A stretch of 64,000 nt of DNA from assembly GCA_963775395.1 (NCBI GenBank), contig CAVZIX010000009.1, positions 1-64,000 of the forward strand, written 5' to 3'. Shown here piece after piece: positions 42,502 to 51,909 of this stretch. Under the pieces are notes generated by a model that saw only the letters and a program-made list of their open reading frames with translations, did not search any database and was not told the origin of the DNA. The position numbers and the translations under genes were made by a program. Each line of letters starts with the position of its first letter. The stretch's first letter is position 1. This DNA comes from JAIBJN01 sp963775395 (GTDB lineage: Bacteria > Actinomycetota > Thermoleophilia > Gaiellales > Gaiellaceae).

Positions 42502-44373
42502 CTAGGCTGCGACGGCCGCCGGCTCGTCGAGCAGGGCTGCGAGGAACGTGGGCGACTCGACGAGCGGACGCCAGCTGGTGGCGCCCTCGGCGAGCCCGAG
42601 CTCGGCAAAGATCTCTCGCGCGCGCGGAGTCCACGCCTCCGGCCCCGCTTTCCATTCGGCCAGGAGCGCCAGCCGGAGCTCCTCGTAGCGGGGCGGCGTG
42701 TCGAAGATCTCCCGCACGACCAGCTGCGGCGCCACGGTGCCGTTCCAGCGGTTCGCAGCGAGGCGGAAGGCAACGTCGAAACGCCCTGGCCGGCGATAGC
42801 GGTCGAGCGACGAGCCTCGGCCGAACGCGATCGCGCCCGAGCGCGCGCCCGCGGCGGTGACCGCGAGGCGCAGGTGCTTCCCCTCCCCCACGGCGCCGAG
42901 GTCGGAGAGCTCGCAACCGACGGCGAGCAGCGTCACGTTGGGATTCCCGAGGCCGAAGGGCTCGAGGCGCTCGAGCTCCTCGCAGAGCCGGAGTGTCAGC
43001 TCCCTGCCCTGGACGACGGCGTCCACGGGGGTAACCGGCTGCAGGTCCTCTTCGACCAGCACACCGGCTGCGTGCGCCGCGAACGCCTCAGCGAACGCCT
43101 CGACCTCCTCGGGGCGGATCGAGAGCCCCGCGGCGGCGCGATGTCCGCCCCAGCGCGAGAGGTGCGACGCGCACGCCCCGAGCGCGCCGTGGAGGTCGAA
43201 GCTCGAGATCGAGCGCCCGGAGCCGGTCCATTCCTCCCCCGCCTCTCCACCTGCGATGAGAACGACGGGACGCCGGAATCGCTCCACGAGTCGCGACGCG
43301 ACGATACCGATGACGCCGCGATGCCAGTCTTCGCCGGCGATGACGTAACCGAGCCGGCGCCGGCGCGGCTCGGGCCACTCCTCGACCTGGCGCATCGCGT
43401 CCCGGAGGATCCGCTCCTCGACCGCCTGGCGGTCGCGGTTCAGGTCCTCGAGCTCGCCTGCGAGCCGGCGCGCCTCGTCCCGGTCGTCCGTGAGGAGCAG
43501 GTCGAGCGCGGCACGCGGGTGGCCCAGCCTCCCGGCGGCGTTGATGCGCGGAGCCAGCCGGAAGGCGATCGCGCCGGTGTCCACGGCGGCGGGGTCGACG
43601 CCGGCTGCGCGCATGAGCGCCTGGAGCCCCGGCTTGTCCGTCCGGGCCAGCCGCCGCATCCCCGCGGTCACGAGCGCACGGTTCTCGTCCAGGAGCGGGA
43701 CGACATCGGCCACGGTGGCGAGCGCCACGAGGTCGAGGTGCCGGTCGAGCCCCTCCGCGCCGAGCGCCACGAGCAGCTTGTAGACGACGCCGGTGCCGCA
43801 CAGCTCCGGGAACGGGTACTCCGACGGGCGGGTGGCCACGACCGGGCAGTCGGGAAGGGCCTCGCCGGGCCGGTGGTGGTCGGTGACGACGACCTCCAGG
43901 CCGGCTGCGCGCGCCTCGGCGACCTCCTCGACGGCGGTGATCCCGCAGTCGACCGTGAGCAGGAGCGCACATTCCTCCCGGGCCAGGCGCGCCAGGGTCT
44001 CCGTGGAGACCCCGTAGCCCTCCTCGAAGCGGCTCGGAAGGTGCCAGTCGACGTCCGCGCCGAGGCCGCGCAGCGCGGTGACGGCCAGCGCGGTCGCGCA
44101 GATGCCGTCGACGTCGTAGTCCCCGTGGACGCAGATGCGCCCGCCCGCGGCGATCGTCTCGTGGATGAGCGCGCACGCCTCGTCGACGTTCCCGAGCAGC
44201 CGGGGGTCGTGCTCCGGCGGCTCGGCGGCGAGAAAGGCCTTCGCCTTCTCGGGGTCGCCGTAGCCCCGCCGGACGAGGACGCTTGCCGTCGTCTCACTCA
44301 GTCCGAGCGCCTGGGCGAGCTCACGGACCTCCTGGCGGGGGCACGGACGCATCGTCCAGGTGCCCTCGTACAT
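42502..44373 (-). CDS. recJ: Single-stranded-DNA 5'-3' exonuclease RecJ
   Basis: 623 residues. DHH phosphoesterase motifs: HGDYDVDGICATALAV, LTVDCGITA, VTDHHRPGEALP; then DHHA1 with SRWGGHRAAAGLSI, followed by the OB-like C-terminal domain. Functions in recombination and mismatch repair. ATG 44373 taken; a second ATG is seven codons in. It is divergent from a small + strand gene starting 68 nt away. Confidence 0.95.
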   Translation of the reverse strand: MYEGTWTMRPCPRQEVRELAQALGLSETTASVLVRRGYGDPEKAKAFLAAEPPEHDPRLLGNVDEACALIHETIAAGGRICVHGDYDVDGICATALAVTALRGLGADVDWHLPSRFEEGYGVSTETLARLAREECALLLTVDCGITAVEEVAEARAAGLEVVVTDHHRPGEALPDCPVVATRPSEYPFPELCGTGVVYKLLVALGAEGLDRHLDLVALATVADVVPLLDENRALVTAGMRRLARTDKPGLQALMRAAGVDPAAVDTGAIAFRLAPRINAAGRLGHPRAALDLLLTDDRDEARRLAGELEDLNRDRQAVEERILRDAMRQVEEWPEPRRRRLGYVIAGEDWHRGVIGIVASRLVERFRRPVVLIAGGEAGEEWTGSGRSISSFDLHGALGACASHLSRWGGHRAAAGLSIRPEEVEAFAEAFAAHAAGVLVEEDLQPVTPVDAVVQGRELTLRLCEELERLEPFGLGNPNVTLLAVGCELSDLGAVGEGKHLRLAVTAAGARSGAIAFGRGSSLDRYRRPGRFDVAFRLAANRWNGTVAPQLVVREIFDTPPRYEELRLALLAEWKAGPEAWTPRAREIFAELGLAEGATSWRPLVESPTFLAALLDEPAAVAA

Positions 44374-44440
44374 CCCGACCCAAGGTAGGCAGCGCGTCGG
44401 ACGGACAGCCCTTTCGCCTCCTGGCTATCCTCCGACCGGG

Positions 44441-44896
44441 GTGAGCGACTCGAACTACCTCTCGGGCGACGATTTCGTCGTCGAGTTTCTCGGATACCGC
44501 TTCAGTTTCAACGGCGTGGACTTCGAGCAGCGCGTGAACGCTGCCGCTGTCCGGCTCGGGCTCGTCGCCCCCGGCGAGCTCGACGAGGAGGAGACCGCCG
44601 ACCTCGTGGAGCTCACCGCTCACGGGCGGATCGACGAGCCCCGCAGCGGCCTCGGCGACTACCTCGTCCGCCACTGGGAGCGCCTCGCCCTCGTCAACGA
44701 CGAGTCGCTCGTCTACTGGCTCCGGAAGCTCATCTTTCGCGGCGCCTGGCTCGACCAGCGCGTGAAGGAGAACTTGCTCGAGGTGGACTGGGACGAGGAG
44801 ACCGCCGACTTCGGTTACCGCGAGCCCGACGGCGGCCGCGCGCTCCTCGAGCTTGCGCCCGTGCCGTCCTGGCACGACCTGCAGTTCCGCCGCTAG
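44441..44896 (+). CDS. Conserved-looking protein of unknown function
   Basis: 151 residues from the GTG at 44441. Soluble, acidic, mostly helical; segments VVEFLGYRFSFNGVDFEQRV, RIDEPRSGLGDYLVRHWERL and YWLRKLIFRGAWLDQRV look well structured, and codon use matches its neighbours. No domain recognised. An in-frame ATG at 44360 would begin inside recJ and adds a Pro-rich stretch unlike the rest. Convergent with ruvB, 5 nt apart. Confidence 0.6.
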   Translation: MSDSNYLSGDDFVVEFLGYRFSFNGVDFEQRVNAAAVRLGLVAPGELDEEETADLVELTAHGRIDEPRSGLGDYLVRHWERLALVNDESLVYWLRKLIFRGAWLDQRVKENLLEVDWDEETADFGYREPDGGRALLELAPVPSWHDLQFRR

Positions 44897-44901
44897 CGGT
44901 C

Positions 44902-45912
44902 CTAAAAGAGCGACGTCTCGTCCGGCAGCGCGCCCACGTACTCATGGCCGAGCCGTGTCACCGTGCGGCCGCGCGGCGTGCGCTGGATGAGCCCGAGCTG
45001 GAGCAGGTAGGGCTCGTAGACGTCCTCGACGGTGTCCGTCTCCTCGCCCAGGGCGACCGCCAGCGTCGAAAGACCGACCGGCCCGCCGTCGAACTTGTGC
45101 ACGATCGCACCCAGGAGCTCGCGGTCGACGCGCTCGAGCCCACGCTCGTCCACCTCGAGCAGCGCGAGTGCCTCGCGGGCCACCTCGATCGTGACGGCGC
45201 CGTCGTGGCGAACCTGGGCGACGTCGCGCACGCGCCGCAGGATCCGGTTGGCCACCCGCGGTGTTCCGCGGGCGCGCCGGGAGATCTCCTGAGCGGCCTC
45301 ATCCGCAACCTCGACGCCCAGGATCCGGGCGGAGCGCAGGACGATGCGGCCGAGCTCCTCCGGCGAGTAGTGCTCGAGCCGGTACGTCATGCCGAAGCGG
45401 TCGCGCAGCGGCGTCGTCAGCAGGCCCGTACGGGTGGTGGCGCCGATGAGCGTGAATGCCGGTAGGTCGAGGGTCAGCGTGCGTGCGGCCGGGCCCTGCC
45501 CCACGATGATGTCGAGACGGAAGTCCTCGAGCGCCGGGTAGAGGATCTCCTCCACGGCGCGGTTCAGGCGGTGGATTTCATCCACGAAGAGCACGTCACG
45601 CTCCTCGAGCGTCGTGAGGATCGCGGCGATGTCCCCCTTGCGCTCGAGCGCAGGGCCGGCGACGACCCGCAGGCCGACGCCGAGCTCTTCCCGCACGATG
45701 TAGGCGAGGCTCGTCTTTCCGAGGCCCGGCGGGCCGGCAAGGAGGACGTGGTCGAGCGCCTCCCCCCGTCCCTTGGCAGCCTCCAGCGCGATCGCGAGCT
45801 GCTCCTTCACGCGCTCTTGCCCGACGAACTCGTCGAGCGAGCGCGGACGCAGCGACGAATCCAGCTCCTCCTCGTCGGGGACCAGCACGGCGGTGGTGAC
45901 GCGTTCGCTCAC
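44902..45912 (-). CDS. ruvB: Holliday junction branch migration ATPase RuvB
   Basis: 336 residues. Walker A GPPGLGKTSLAY, Walker B LFVDEIHRLNRAVEE, sensor 1 IGATTRTG and the conserved LTTPLRDRFGMTYRLEHY, with a C-terminal winged helix. Works with RuvA and RuvC encoded just upstream on the same strand. A DUF3303 gene lies between ruvA and ruvB. Confidence 0.97.
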   Translation of the reverse strand: MSERVTTAVLVPDEEELDSSLRPRSLDEFVGQERVKEQLAIALEAAKGRGEALDHVLLAGPPGLGKTSLAYIVREELGVGLRVVAGPALERKGDIAAILTTLEERDVLFVDEIHRLNRAVEEILYPALEDFRLDIIVGQGPAARTLTLDLPAFTLIGATTRTGLLTTPLRDRFGMTYRLEHYSPEELGRIVLRSARILGVEVADEAAQEISRRARGTPRVANRILRRVRDVAQVRHDGAVTIEVAREALALLEVDERGLERVDRELLGAIVHKFDGGPVGLSTLAVALGEETDTVEDVYEPYLLQLGLIQRTPRGRTVTRLGHEYVGALPDETSLF

Positions 45913-45963
45913 AGGGACGAGATTAGGCGCGGAGGCGGACGGTCCTGCGTCGGCCTTCGAGGC

Positions 45964-46227
45964 TCAGGCGAGGGCCTGCGCCGAGGCTTCCGCGGAATCC
46001 ACCACCGGCACGACCTCGAACTCGGCGAGATCGTCCCAGCGGGCGATCCAGGCGTCGAACAGGCTCGGGTCGTCGGTCTCCATCAGCTGGAAGCAGCGAT
46101 CGAGCCGCTCGTCGATCCAGCTGTCGAGGTACGTGAGGCCCGGCGGCAGCATCCGCCCCTCGCGGGCGGCGCGCTCGTAGACGGGCCGGGGGCCCTGCAG
46201 GAAGCGCTCGACGACCATGTAGCGCAC
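45964..46227 (-). CDS. DUF3303 domain protein
   Basis: 87 residues with the family pattern MRYMVVERF ... VYERAAREGRMLPPGLTYLDSW ... RCFQLMETDDPSLFDAWIARW. Dimeric alpha-beta barrel (ferredoxin-like) fold expected; function unknown. It lies inside the ruv cluster, 6 nt after ruvA and 51 nt before ruvB. Confidence 0.82.
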   Translation of the reverse strand: MRYMVVERFLQGPRPVYERAAREGRMLPPGLTYLDSWIDERLDRCFQLMETDDPSLFDAWIARWDDLAEFEVVPVVDSAEASAQALA

Positions 46228-46233
46228 GCGGCG

Positions 46234-46803
46234 TCAGGCAGCGCGGAGCGCCTCGCGAACGCGCTCCGCCGGCGGCAGGTCGGGGTCGGTCTCGGCGAGG
46301 CGCTTCTCCGCCTCTGCGACCGAGTACCCGAGCTCGACGAGCGCGTCGCGGGCGACGACGTGGCCGTCGCCGGCCCCCAGGTGCGGCCCCTCGACGGCGG
46401 CGAGCGGGGCGATGCGCTCGCGCAGCTCGAGCACGACGCGCTGCGCGGTCTTCTTGCCGATGCCGGGAATGGTCTGGAAGAGGTCCGCGTCCTCGCGCAC
46501 GATGGCGCGCCGCAGCTCGCCGGGCGAGTAGCCCGACACGATCGCGAGCGCGACCTTGGGGCCGACGCCCGAAACGGCGAGGAGCTGCTCGAAGAGCTCA
46601 CGCTCCTCGGCGCTCGCGAAGCCGAACAGCTGCAAGGCGTCCTCCCGCACGTGGAGGTGCGTCTCGACGACGACCTCGTCCGCCCCCTCGGCCTTCTGGA
46701 TCGCCGACGGCGTCGCGAGCACGCGATACCCGACGCCGTTCACGTCGAGCACCAGGCCCTGAGCGTCGCGGGCAACGGGCTTGCCACGGAGCCGGGAGAT
46801 CAT
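46234..46803 (-). CDS. ruvA: Holliday junction binding protein RuvA
   Basis: 189 residues. OB-fold domain I (MISRLRGKPVARDAQGLVLDVNGVGYRV), two helix-hairpin-helix motifs in domain II (LLAVSGVGPKVALAIVSG and FQTIPGIGKKTAQRVVLEL) and the RuvB-binding domain III at the C-terminus (ALVELGYSVAEAEKRL). Start overlaps the ruvC stop by 4 nt. Confidence 0.96.
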   Translation of the reverse strand: MISRLRGKPVARDAQGLVLDVNGVGYRVLATPSAIQKAEGADEVVVETHLHVREDALQLFGFASAEERELFEQLLAVSGVGPKVALAIVSGYSPGELRRAIVREDADLFQTIPGIGKKTAQRVVLELRERIAPLAAVEGPHLGAGDGHVVARDALVELGYSVAEAEKRLAETDPDLPPAERVREALRAA

Positions 46804-47297
46804 CCCCGGCCTCCGGCGGCCGCCATCAGCGGCGGCGCGAGCGCATGGCAGATCGCGACTGCCAGCGCGTCCGCCGCGTGGTGCGGCTTGGGGATCTCGG
46901 TCAGGCCGAGCACGGCCCGCACCATGCGCTGCATCTGATCCTTCTCGGCGCGCCCGTAGCCGCAGACGGCCTGCTTGACGGTGGCCGGCGGGTACTCAGC
47001 GCACCCGACTCCCGCGGCGGCGCACGCGACGAGCGCGGCGCCGCGCGCTTGCCCGACGAAGAGCGCGATACGGGCGTCGGCGCCGACGTAGGACTCCTCG
47101 AGCGCGACCGCCTCCGGCTCGTGCCGGGCGATGAGCTCCGCCACCTCGTCGTGGATCCGCTTCAGGCGAAGCGCCGGGGCGTCCCGCGGGGACGTCTCCC
47201 ACCAGCCGTACTCGACCGCTCGCAGGCGGCCGCCGTTTGCATGGACGATGCCGAATCCGCATGCTGCAGTGCCCGGGTCGATACCGAGGACCTTCAC
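46800..47297 (-). CDS. ruvC: Holliday junction resolvase RuvC
   Basis: 165 residues. RNase H-like fold with catalytic acids in VLGIDPGTAACGFGIV (Asp), ALEESYVG (Glu) and KPHHAADALAVAI (His-Asp). Resolves four-way junctions exposed by RuvAB. First gene of ruvC-ruvA-DUF3303-ruvB. Confidence 0.96.
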   Translation of the reverse strand: MKVLGIDPGTAACGFGIVHANGGRLRAVEYGWWETSPRDAPALRLKRIHDEVAELIARHEPEAVALEESYVGADARIALFVGQARGAALVACAAAGVGCAEYPPATVKQAVCGYGRAEKDQMQRMVRAVLGLTEIPKPHHAADALAVAICHALAPPLMAAAGGRG

Positions 47298-47350
47298 GAC
47301 TGGAGGTTAGGCGGCGGCCCGGACGTTCCTGCCCGGTCGCCGGGGCGAGC

Positions 47351-47572
47351 TCAGGTCAGCAGGTCGACCTTGACGCCGGGATGGTCGGCGCACCATTCGC
47401 GCAGATGCCCGAAGAGCTTCATGCGGGCCTGGGCCTCGTCGAGCGGCGCATCCGGCGACCAGACGCGAACCTCGACGATGTCCGCGGTCTGCGGCTCGCT
47501 GGGGCAGCCCTGGCTCTGAAGGTACGCGCGCAGGGACTGGACGAAGGCGGGATCGCTGACCTCGATCTGCAT
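47351..47572 (-). CDS. Small protein of unknown function
   Basis: 73 residues with an alpha/beta layout (IEVSDPAFVQSLRAYLQSQG ... DIVEVRVW ... HPGVKVDLLT). No known domain recognised. It lies between yebC and ruvC, 53 nt and 57 nt from them, and composition is like its neighbours. Confidence 0.6.
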   Translation of the reverse strand: MQIEVSDPAFVQSLRAYLQSQGCPSEPQTADIVEVRVWSPDAPLDEAQARMKLFGHLREWCADHPGVKVDLLT

Positions 47573-47629
47573 CCCTGCAAGTATCGGCAGCGGAGCCTGA
47601 CGGCCTGAGGACCTTCTCCCCCGCTCTCC

Positions 47630-48385
47630 TCAGGCCGCGACGCGCTCGAGGATGCCTTCGGGGATGTCGAAGTTCGCGTACACCGCCTGGATGTCGTCGT
47701 TGTCCTCGAGTGCGTCCATCAGGCGGACGAGCTTCTTCGCCGCCCCCTCGTCCTCGATGGAGACGGTCGTCTTCGGGAGCATCGTCAGGTCGGCCGAGTC
47801 GTAGGCGATCCCCGCCTCGTCGAGGGCAGCGCGCACGGCTGCGAGGTCGTCGGGCGACGCAATGACCTGGAAGCTCGAGCCGTCGAGGTCGACGTCCTCC
47901 GCGCCCCCGTCCGCGGCGACGAGCATCAGCGTCTCCTCGTCCACGCCGTCTGCCGGGACGATGAGCACGCCCTTCCGCTCGAAGAGCCACGCGACGGCGC
48001 CGCTCGTCCCCAGGTTGCCCTCGTGCTTGGCGAAGACGTGGCGCACCTCTGCGGCCGTCCGGTTGCGGTTGTCCGTGAGCGCTTCGACGAAGACCGCGAC
48101 GCCCTCGGGGCCGTAGCCCTCGTAGGTCACTGTCTCGTAGACCTCGCCGTCGGTCGCCGTGCCGGCGCCCCGCGCGATGGCGCGCTCGATGTTGTCCTTC
48201 GGCATCGAGGCGTCGCGCGCCTTCTGGATGGCGGTGGCCAGGCTGGCGTTCCCCTCGGGGTCGGCCCCGCCCTCGCGCGCGGCGACGATGATCGCCCGCG
48301 AGAGCTTGGAGAAGAGCTTGCCGCGCTTCGCGTCGGCGGCGCCCTTCTTGTGCTTGATGCTCGACCACTTGCTATGCCCGGACAT
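47630..48385 (-). CDS. yebC: YebC/PmpR family protein
   Basis: 251 residues. Starts SGHSKWSSIKHKKGAADAKR, then ARDASMPKDNIERAI, YEGYGPEGVAVFVEALTDN and RNRTAAEVRHVFAKHEGNLG, all diagnostic. Described as a transcriptional regulator and, more recently, as a factor that helps ribosomes through stalling motifs. The yebC-ruvC link is conserved widely. It overlaps pdxT by 14 nt. Confidence 0.95.
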   Translation of the reverse strand: MSGHSKWSSIKHKKGAADAKRGKLFSKLSRAIIVAAREGGADPEGNASLATAIQKARDASMPKDNIERAIARGAGTATDGEVYETVTYEGYGPEGVAVFVEALTDNRNRTAAEVRHVFAKHEGNLGTSGAVAWLFERKGVLIVPADGVDEETLMLVAADGGAEDVDLDGSSFQVIASPDDLAAVRAALDEAGIAYDSADLTMLPKTTVSIEDEGAAKKLVRLMDALEDNDDIQAVYANFDIPEGILERVAA

Positions 48386-48938
48386 GTCTCTCCTCCCGCA
48401 CCAGCTCCAGAAAGCGCTCGTGAATCCGTGTGTCGTCGGTGAGCTCGGGGTGGAAGGACGCCGCGAGGATGCGCCCCTCGCGGACGAGCACCGGCTCCTG
48501 GCCGAGCCGACCGACGACCTCCACGTCGTCTCCGACCTCCTCCAGGCGCGGGGCGCGGATGAAGACGCCGCGCACCGGCTCGTTCTCCCCTTCGAGATCG
48601 ACGTCCGCTTCGAAGCTCGCCACCTGGCGGCCGTAGCCGTTCCGCCGCACCTTGATGTCCAGGAGCCCGAGGTGCTCCCGGTCGAAGAGGATCATCCCCG
48701 CACAGGTTCCGAGCAGCGGTCCCTGGAACGCGGCGAGAGGCTCCTCGAGCTCGTAGACCCGCATGAGGCGGGTGATCGCCGTCGACTCCCCGCCGGGGAC
48801 GATGAGCCCGTCGAGCCGGTCCAGGTGCCCCGGCTTGCGCACCTCGACCGGCTCCGCGCCGAGACGGCGCAGCATCGCCGCGTGCTCGCGGAAGTTGCCC
48901 TGAACCGCCAGGACACCGATGCGCAAAGGGGTCGCCAT
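48372..48938 (-). CDS. pdxT: Pyridoxal 5'-phosphate synthase glutaminase subunit
   Basis: 188 residues, class I glutamine amidotransferase: oxyanion GGEST, nucleophile Cys in LLGTCAGMI, His-Glu in SFHPELT. It feeds ammonia to PdxS. ATG at 48938 matches the family N-terminus (RIGVLAVQGNFREH). Confidence 0.95.
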   Translation of the reverse strand: MATPLRIGVLAVQGNFREHAAMLRRLGAEPVEVRKPGHLDRLDGLIVPGGESTAITRLMRVYELEEPLAAFQGPLLGTCAGMILFDREHLGLLDIKVRRNGYGRQVASFEADVDLEGENEPVRGVFIRAPRLEEVGDDVEVVGRLGQEPVLVREGRILAASFHPELTDDTRIHERFLELVREERHVRA

Positions 48939-49044
48939 CTCGCGTCTAATCGTACCCCCGGGGCCTTCGGCCCCTGGCCCCCGCTTTCGAGCATACGCGT
49001 GCAAACGTCACGCGTGGGTGACGCGGGCGTGCCGAGTTTCGCGC

Positions 49045-49929
49045 CTACCAGCCGCGGGTCTCGAGCAGCTCTTCGGGCGCGAGCGCCGCGGCGTCGAGGC
49101 CGCGCATCGGCTCGCCGAGGTCCGTGGAGACGCGGGCGAGGATCTCCGGGTCGGAGAAATGCGTCGTCGCCTCGACGATCGCCTTCGCGCGCGGCATCGG
49201 GTCGGCCGACTTGAAGATCCCGGAGCCTACGAACACGCCGTCGGCCCCGAGCTGCATGCAAAGCGCGGCGTCTGCCGGCGTGGCGATCCCGCCCGCGGTG
49301 AACGTCACCACCGGCAGGCGGCCGTTCTCGGCCACCCAGCGCACCAGCTCGACCGGCGCCTGGAGCTCCTTCGCCTCGGTGTAGAGCTCGTCCGCGGAAA
49401 GGGTCTGGAGCCGGCGGATGTCGCCGAAGACGGCGCGCATGTGGCGCACGGCGTTGACGATGTCGCCGGTGCCGGCCTCGCCCTTGGTGCGGATCATGGC
49501 GGCGCCCTCGCTCAGGCGCCGGAGCGCCTCGCCGAGGTTGCGGCAGCCGCACACGAAGGGGACCCGGAAGGCCCACTTGTCGATGTGGTGGCGCTCGTCG
49601 GCGGGCGTGAGGACCTCGCTCTCGTCGATGTAGTCGACCTCGAGCGCCTCGAGCACCTGCGCCTCGACGAAGTGGCCGATCCGCGCCTTGGCCATGACCG
49701 GGATGGTCACGGCCTCCTGGATCTCCTTGATCTTCGTCGGGTCGGCCATGCGCGCGACGCCGCCCTCGGCGCGGATGTCCGCGGGCACGCGCTCGAGCGC
49801 CATGACTGCGACAGCGCCCGCCTCTTCGGCGATCGACGCCTGCTCGGCGGTCGTGACGTCCATGATCACGCCGCCCTTGAGCATCTCGGCGAGTCCGCTC
49901 TTGACGCGCATGGTTCCTAGCTCGGTCAT
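49045..49929 (-). CDS. pdxS: Pyridoxal 5'-phosphate synthase lyase subunit
   Basis: 294 residues, TIM barrel that makes PLP from ribose-5-P, glyceraldehyde-3-P and ammonia. Conserved GGVIMDVTTAEQA, ALERVPADIRAEGGVARMADP, MAKARIGHFVEA (catalytic Lys) and FAAGGIATPADAA-like VTFTAGGIATPADAA. 106 nt upstream of pdxT in the same direction. Confidence 0.96.
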   Translation of the reverse strand: MTELGTMRVKSGLAEMLKGGVIMDVTTAEQASIAEEAGAVAVMALERVPADIRAEGGVARMADPTKIKEIQEAVTIPVMAKARIGHFVEAQVLEALEVDYIDESEVLTPADERHHIDKWAFRVPFVCGCRNLGEALRRLSEGAAMIRTKGEAGTGDIVNAVRHMRAVFGDIRRLQTLSADELYTEAKELQAPVELVRWVAENGRLPVVTFTAGGIATPADAALCMQLGADGVFVGSGIFKSADPMPRAKAIVEATTHFSDPEILARVSTDLGEPMRGLDAAALAPEELLETRGW

Positions 49930-49992
49930 CGCGCCAAGTCTATCTGGAGGAGGGTCTGACGAAACAGTAACGATGCCACCGCGCCAGCCCTC

Positions 49993-51810
49993 CTATGGAA
50001 GCAAGAGCTCAAGGGCCGCGGCCGGCTCCTTGAACGGCGGGATCACGTAGATCCCGGCCGCGCGCGACCGCGATCCCTCGACGAGCTCGCGCGCCAGCTC
50101 GAACCCGACTGCGCGTGCACCCGCCCCTGCGTCGGCCAGTGTTTGCTGCACCGCCTCGGGGATCGTGATGCCCGGCACCTCGTTGTGGATCCGGAAGGCG
50201 AGCTGATAGCTCGTCAGCGGCCAGATGCCCACGAGCAGCGGGATCGGCGGATCGCCGATCGCGTCGAGAAAGCGGTCGAGGAACGTGAGGTCGAAGAGCG
50301 CCTGCGTCATGGCGAAGCGCGCGCCGGCCTCGACCTTCTGCGAAAAACGCTCGATCTCGAGGTCGAGATCGTCGGCGGACGGGTTGACCGCCACGCCGAC
50401 GTAGAACGAGGTCGGGGCGTCGATCGCCTTGCCCGTGAAGTCCTCGCCGCGGTTGAGATGGGAGACCAGCGTCGTCAGGCCGATCGCGTCCACGTCGTAG
50501 ACGCCACTCGAGCCCGGGTAGTCGCCGACGTGAGGCGGGTCGCCCGTCACCGAGAGGATGTTGCGGATGCCCTCCGCGTGCGCGCCGAGGAGCTGCGACT
50601 GGAGGCCCATCACGGACGAGTCGCGCGGCGTCACGTGCGGGATCGTCTCGAGCCCCACCGTCCGCTCGATCGCGACTGCGGCCATGAGCGCGGAGAGTCG
50701 CGCCCGCGCCATGGGGTTGTCGTTCAGGTCGACGACGTGGACGGCGCCCGAGGCCTGGAGCCGCGCCGAGACGCCGAGCATCGACTCCATGTTCGTCCCC
50801 TTGGGCGGGTCGAGCTCGACGGAGACGACCCATTCGCCGGCCTCGAGGCGGGTCTGGAGCCGCGTCTGCGTTGCCGCAGGGACCGCGGTCGCGACGACAT
50901 CGCGCTCGATGACGTGTAGGGCGACGCGCGGCTCGCGCCCTTCCTCGAGCGCGGTATGAATCGCACTGATCTGCGCGGGCGAGGTGCCGCAGCAGCCGCC
51001 GACGATGCCGGCGCCGAGGCTCCGCGCCTGCGCCGCGAACTCGGCAAAGTAGTCGGGGGTCGCGTTCGGGTAGACGAGCCGGCCTCCCGAGCGCGCCGGG
51101 AGACCCACGTTGGGCTGGGCGGTGAGCGGGATCCCGTTGGCGGTCTCGCTCATCTCGGCGAGCGCAGCGAGCGCCGCCTGGGGGCCGAGCCCGCAGTTCG
51201 CGCCGATTGCGACCACGCCGAGCCCGGTCAGCCGAGCGACCGCGTCGTGCGCGTGCACGCCGGCGAGCGTCTGCGCGTCCTCGTCGAAGGTGAGCTGGGC
51301 AACGATCGGCAGCGACGAGACGTCCTGAACGGCCCGGATCGCCATCTCGAGCTCGTCCAAGTCGTAGAACGTCTCCACGAGGAACAGGTCGACCCCGCGC
51401 CCTTCCAGCAGCCGCGCCTGCTCGTGAAACACGGCGAACGCGTCCTCGGCGTCGGTCGAGTGCTCGAGGTCGCCGAGCGGCCCGATCGAGCCGCCGATCA
51501 GGACGGGCGCGCCGGAGACCTCCCGCGCCTCGCGCGCGAGCTTGACGCCCCGCTCCACGATCTGCTCGAGCTGGTCGTCGAGGAACTGCGCGGAAAGCTT
51601 GCGCCGGTTGGCACCGAAGGTGTTGGTCTCGATCAGCTCGGCGCCGGCCCGGATGAAGCCCGTGTGGACTGCGATGACCGATTCGGGCGACTTGAGGTTC
51701 GCCTCCTCGGGGCACCGCAGGCGCGGGACCAGCGTCGTGAGGAGCGCGCCGGTGCCGCCGTCGGCGACCACGACCCGGTTCTCGGCCAGGCGTTCGAGGA
51801 ACCTGCTCAC
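49993..51810 (-). CDS. Fused homocysteine S-methyltransferase / methylenetetrahydrofolate reductase
   Basis: 605 residues. N-terminal homocysteine methyltransferase domain (about 1-290): ADGGTGALL, ETNTFGANRRKL, GANCGLGPQ and the zinc Cys pair in GIVGGCCGTSP. C-terminal MTHFR domain (about 315-605): VSVELDPPKGTN, NILSVTGDPPHVGDYPG, FAMTQALFDL, LLVGIWPLTS. Such YitJ-like fusions link folate one-carbon reduction to methionine synthesis. GTG start. Confidence 0.93.
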   Translation of the reverse strand: MSRFLERLAENRVVVADGGTGALLTTLVPRLRCPEEANLKSPESVIAVHTGFIRAGAELIETNTFGANRRKLSAQFLDDQLEQIVERGVKLAREAREVSGAPVLIGGSIGPLGDLEHSTDAEDAFAVFHEQARLLEGRGVDLFLVETFYDLDELEMAIRAVQDVSSLPIVAQLTFDEDAQTLAGVHAHDAVARLTGLGVVAIGANCGLGPQAALAALAEMSETANGIPLTAQPNVGLPARSGGRLVYPNATPDYFAEFAAQARSLGAGIVGGCCGTSPAQISAIHTALEEGREPRVALHVIERDVVATAVPAATQTRLQTRLEAGEWVVSVELDPPKGTNMESMLGVSARLQASGAVHVVDLNDNPMARARLSALMAAVAIERTVGLETIPHVTPRDSSVMGLQSQLLGAHAEGIRNILSVTGDPPHVGDYPGSSGVYDVDAIGLTTLVSHLNRGEDFTGKAIDAPTSFYVGVAVNPSADDLDLEIERFSQKVEAGARFAMTQALFDLTFLDRFLDAIGDPPIPLLVGIWPLTSYQLAFRIHNEVPGITIPEAVQQTLADAGAGARAVGFELARELVEGSRSRAAGIYVIPPFKEPAAALELLLP

Positions 51811-51859
51811 GAGTTGAGAGTACCGGTGCAGTCGCCCCGCGGAATGGCGTTCTAAGCAG

Positions 51860-51885
51860 AGCTCGACAGGGATCGCAGTCGAGCT
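51860..51885. other. Hairpin downstream of the DUF1801 gene region
   Basis: AGCTCGAC / GTCGAGCT, 8-bp stem with a 10-nt loop, 24 nt after the end of the DUF1801 gene and 49 nt before the start of the methyltransferase fusion. No T-run; terminator-like at best. Confidence 0.4.
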
Positions 51886-51909
51886 AGATGGCTGCGCCCT
51901 TGGCCGCGC

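Noticed and set aside
41086..44388. A very long open frame on the plus strand (over 1000 codons) opposite rel and recJ, and similar ones opposite infB/nusA (162-2057) and carB (14016-16151)
   Set aside because: These are antisense mirror frames caused by high GC content and third-position bias. They have no domains, are rich in Arg/Asp/Glu/Leu repeats, and lie fully opposite recognised genes.
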